DNA of 5,591 nt from assembly GCA_947456005.1 (NCBI GenBank), contig CANGRP010000168.1, positions 1 through 5,591 on the forward strand, read 5' to 3'. This DNA is from Caulobacteraceae bacterium (GTDB lineage Bacteria; Pseudomonadota; Alphaproteobacteria; Caulobacterales; Caulobacteraceae). The translations under genes were made by a program, and so were the position numbers. The notes beneath the pieces were generated by a model that was not told the origin of the DNA, made no database searches, and was given only the letters and a program-made list of their open reading frames with translations. Shown here in pieces: positions 4,615 through 5,591 of this stretch (positions within the stretch are counted from its first letter, which is position 1; each line of letters opens with the position of its first letter).

Positions 4615-5591
4615 ATGAAGTTCACCCTTTCCTGGCTGCGCGAGCACCTCGACACCTCCGCCACCGTCGACCAGGTCGTCGAGGCCATGACCATGGCCGG
4701 CCTGGAGGTCGAGCACGTGGATGACCCCGGCGCGCGCCTGGCCGGCTTCTCGGTCGCCCGCATCGTCGAGGCCGTCCAGCACCCCAACGCCGACCGCCTG
4801 AGCGTCTGCCAGGTGGATACGGTCGACGGCCGCAAGGAGATCGTCTGCGGGGCCCCCAACGCCCGCGCCGGCCTGACCACCATCTACGCCCCCATCGGCG
4901 CCTGCATCCCGGCCAACGGGGTGGTGCTGGAGGCCCGCCCGGTCCGGGGCGTGGTGTCCAACGGCATGCTGTGCTCGGCCGCCGAGCTGCAGACCGCAGA
5001 GGAGTCCGACGGCATCCTGGAGCTGGACGGCGAACTCGCCGTGGGAACCCCCGCCGCCAAAGCCCTGGGCCTGGACGCGGTGATCGACTTCGAAGTCACC
5101 CCGAACCGGCCCGACTGGCTGGGCGTGGACGGCGTCGCCCGGGACCTGGCCGCCGCCGGTCTGGGAACCCTGAGGATCCCCGCCATCGCGCCGGTGGCCG
5201 GGACCTTCCCCTGCCCGGTGGAAATCCGCCTGGACGACAGCGGCGCCTGCCCGGCCTTCGCCGGACGCCTGATCCGGGGCGTGCGCAACGGCCCCTCGCC
5301 GGACTGGCTGCAGCAGAAGCTGAAGTCCATTGGCCTGCGTCCCATCAGCGCCCTCGTGGACATCACCAACCTGATCACCTTCGACCGGGCGCGGCCCCTC
5401 CACGTCTACGACGCCGGCAGGCTGACCGGCGGCTGGATCGAGGCCCGGCTGGGCCGCGAAGGCGAGACCGTCGAGGCCCTCGACGGGAAGACCTACGCCG
5501 CCGGACCCGAGATCTGCGTCATCGGCGACGCCTCGGGCGCCCTTGGCCTGGGCGGCGTGATGGGCGGCGCCTCCACCGGGTGCTCGGAGAC
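4615..5591 (+). CDS. pheT: Phenylalanyl-tRNA synthetase beta subunit (3' partial)
   Basis: This is the beta subunit of phenylalanyl-tRNA synthetase, which binds tRNA, edits mischarged Tyr-tRNA-Phe and completes the heterotetramer. The frame stays open from ATG 4615 to the window edge: 325 full codons, about 40% of the usual 790-800 residues. Visible are the N-terminal MKFTLSWLREHL (1-12), the EMAP-like tRNA-binding OB domain (about 40-148; HPNADRLSVCQVD 57-69, IVCGAPNARAG 76-86, SNGMLCSAAEL 115-125), VTPNRPDWLGV (161-171), and the beginning of the B3/B4 editing region (about 212 onward; LRPISALVDITN 241-252, PLHVYD 261-266, GVMGG 314-318). AGGAG (4603-4607) overlaps the pheS stop and lies 7 bases before the ATG, so translation is likely coupled with pheS. 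The catalytic-like and C-terminal anticodon-binding domains lie beyond the window. Confidence 0.97.
   Translation, partial: MKFTLSWLREHLDTSATVDQVVEAMTMAGLEVEHVDDPGARLAGFSVARIVEAVQHPNADRLSVCQVDTVDGRKEIVCGAPNARAGLTTIYAPIGACIPANGVVLEARPVRGVVSNGMLCSAAELQTAEESDGILELDGELAVGTPAAKALGLDAVIDFEVTPNRPDWLGVDGVARDLAAAGLGTLRIPAIAPVAGTFPCPVEIRLDDSGACPAFAGRLIRGVRNGPSPDWLQQKLKSIGLRPISALVDITNLITFDRARPLHVYDAGRLTGGWIEARLGREGETVEALDGKTYAAGPEICVIGDASGALGLGGVMGGASTGCSE

Noticed and set aside
3384..4883. Long open frame on the minus strand (499 codons) opposite pheS and pheT
   Set aside because: It spans two well-recognised genes in the antisense direction and its translation is low-complexity V/G/H/R-rich sequence; shadow of high third-position GC.

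Overview
The window looks like a chromosomal segment of a high-GC alphaproteobacterium, most likely in Caulobacterales (Caulobacter/Phenylobacterium-like). This rests on very GC-rich coding sequence (47 of 60 bases in the pheS line starting at 3721, hand count), the alphaproteobacterial form of PheS with a C-terminus close to what I recall for Caulobacter-type enzymes, and a BrnT/BrnA pair of the type common in alphaproteobacteria. The placement is from memory of family sequences, not from a search.

All genes are on the + strand. Left part (1-1151): most of a TetA-like DHA1 major-facilitator efflux transporter whose N-terminus lies outside the window. Middle, accessory part (about 1200-2680): an AT-rich promoter/operator patch, then a type II toxin-antitoxin pair (brnT, brnA, overlapping by 17 bases), then a stand-alone nucleotidyltransferase-fold protein whose base composition is clearly lower in GC than its neighbours. 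A terminator-like hairpin with a CUUG loop closes this block.

Right part (about 2683-5591): core translation genes. rpmI (L35) and rplT (L20) form a tight pair preceded by a structured leader. After rplT comes a strong intrinsic terminator embedded in a set of mutually exclusive hairpins, then pheS and the first 40% or so of pheT, the two subunits of phenylalanyl-tRNA synthetase, 10 bases apart. pheT runs off the right edge.

The middle block reads as a small acquired cassette placed directly upstream of a conserved ribosomal-protein/tRNA-synthetase cluster; infC, which precedes rpmI in many bacteria, is absent here. No stretch longer than 300 bases lacks a gene, and I saw no tRNA or rRNA gene, CRISPR array, insertion sequence or origin. 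Most of the window is ordinary; the points most worth checking are the attenuator-like layout between rplT and pheS, the probably leaderless, self-repressed brnT start, and the unassigned nucleotidyltransferase.
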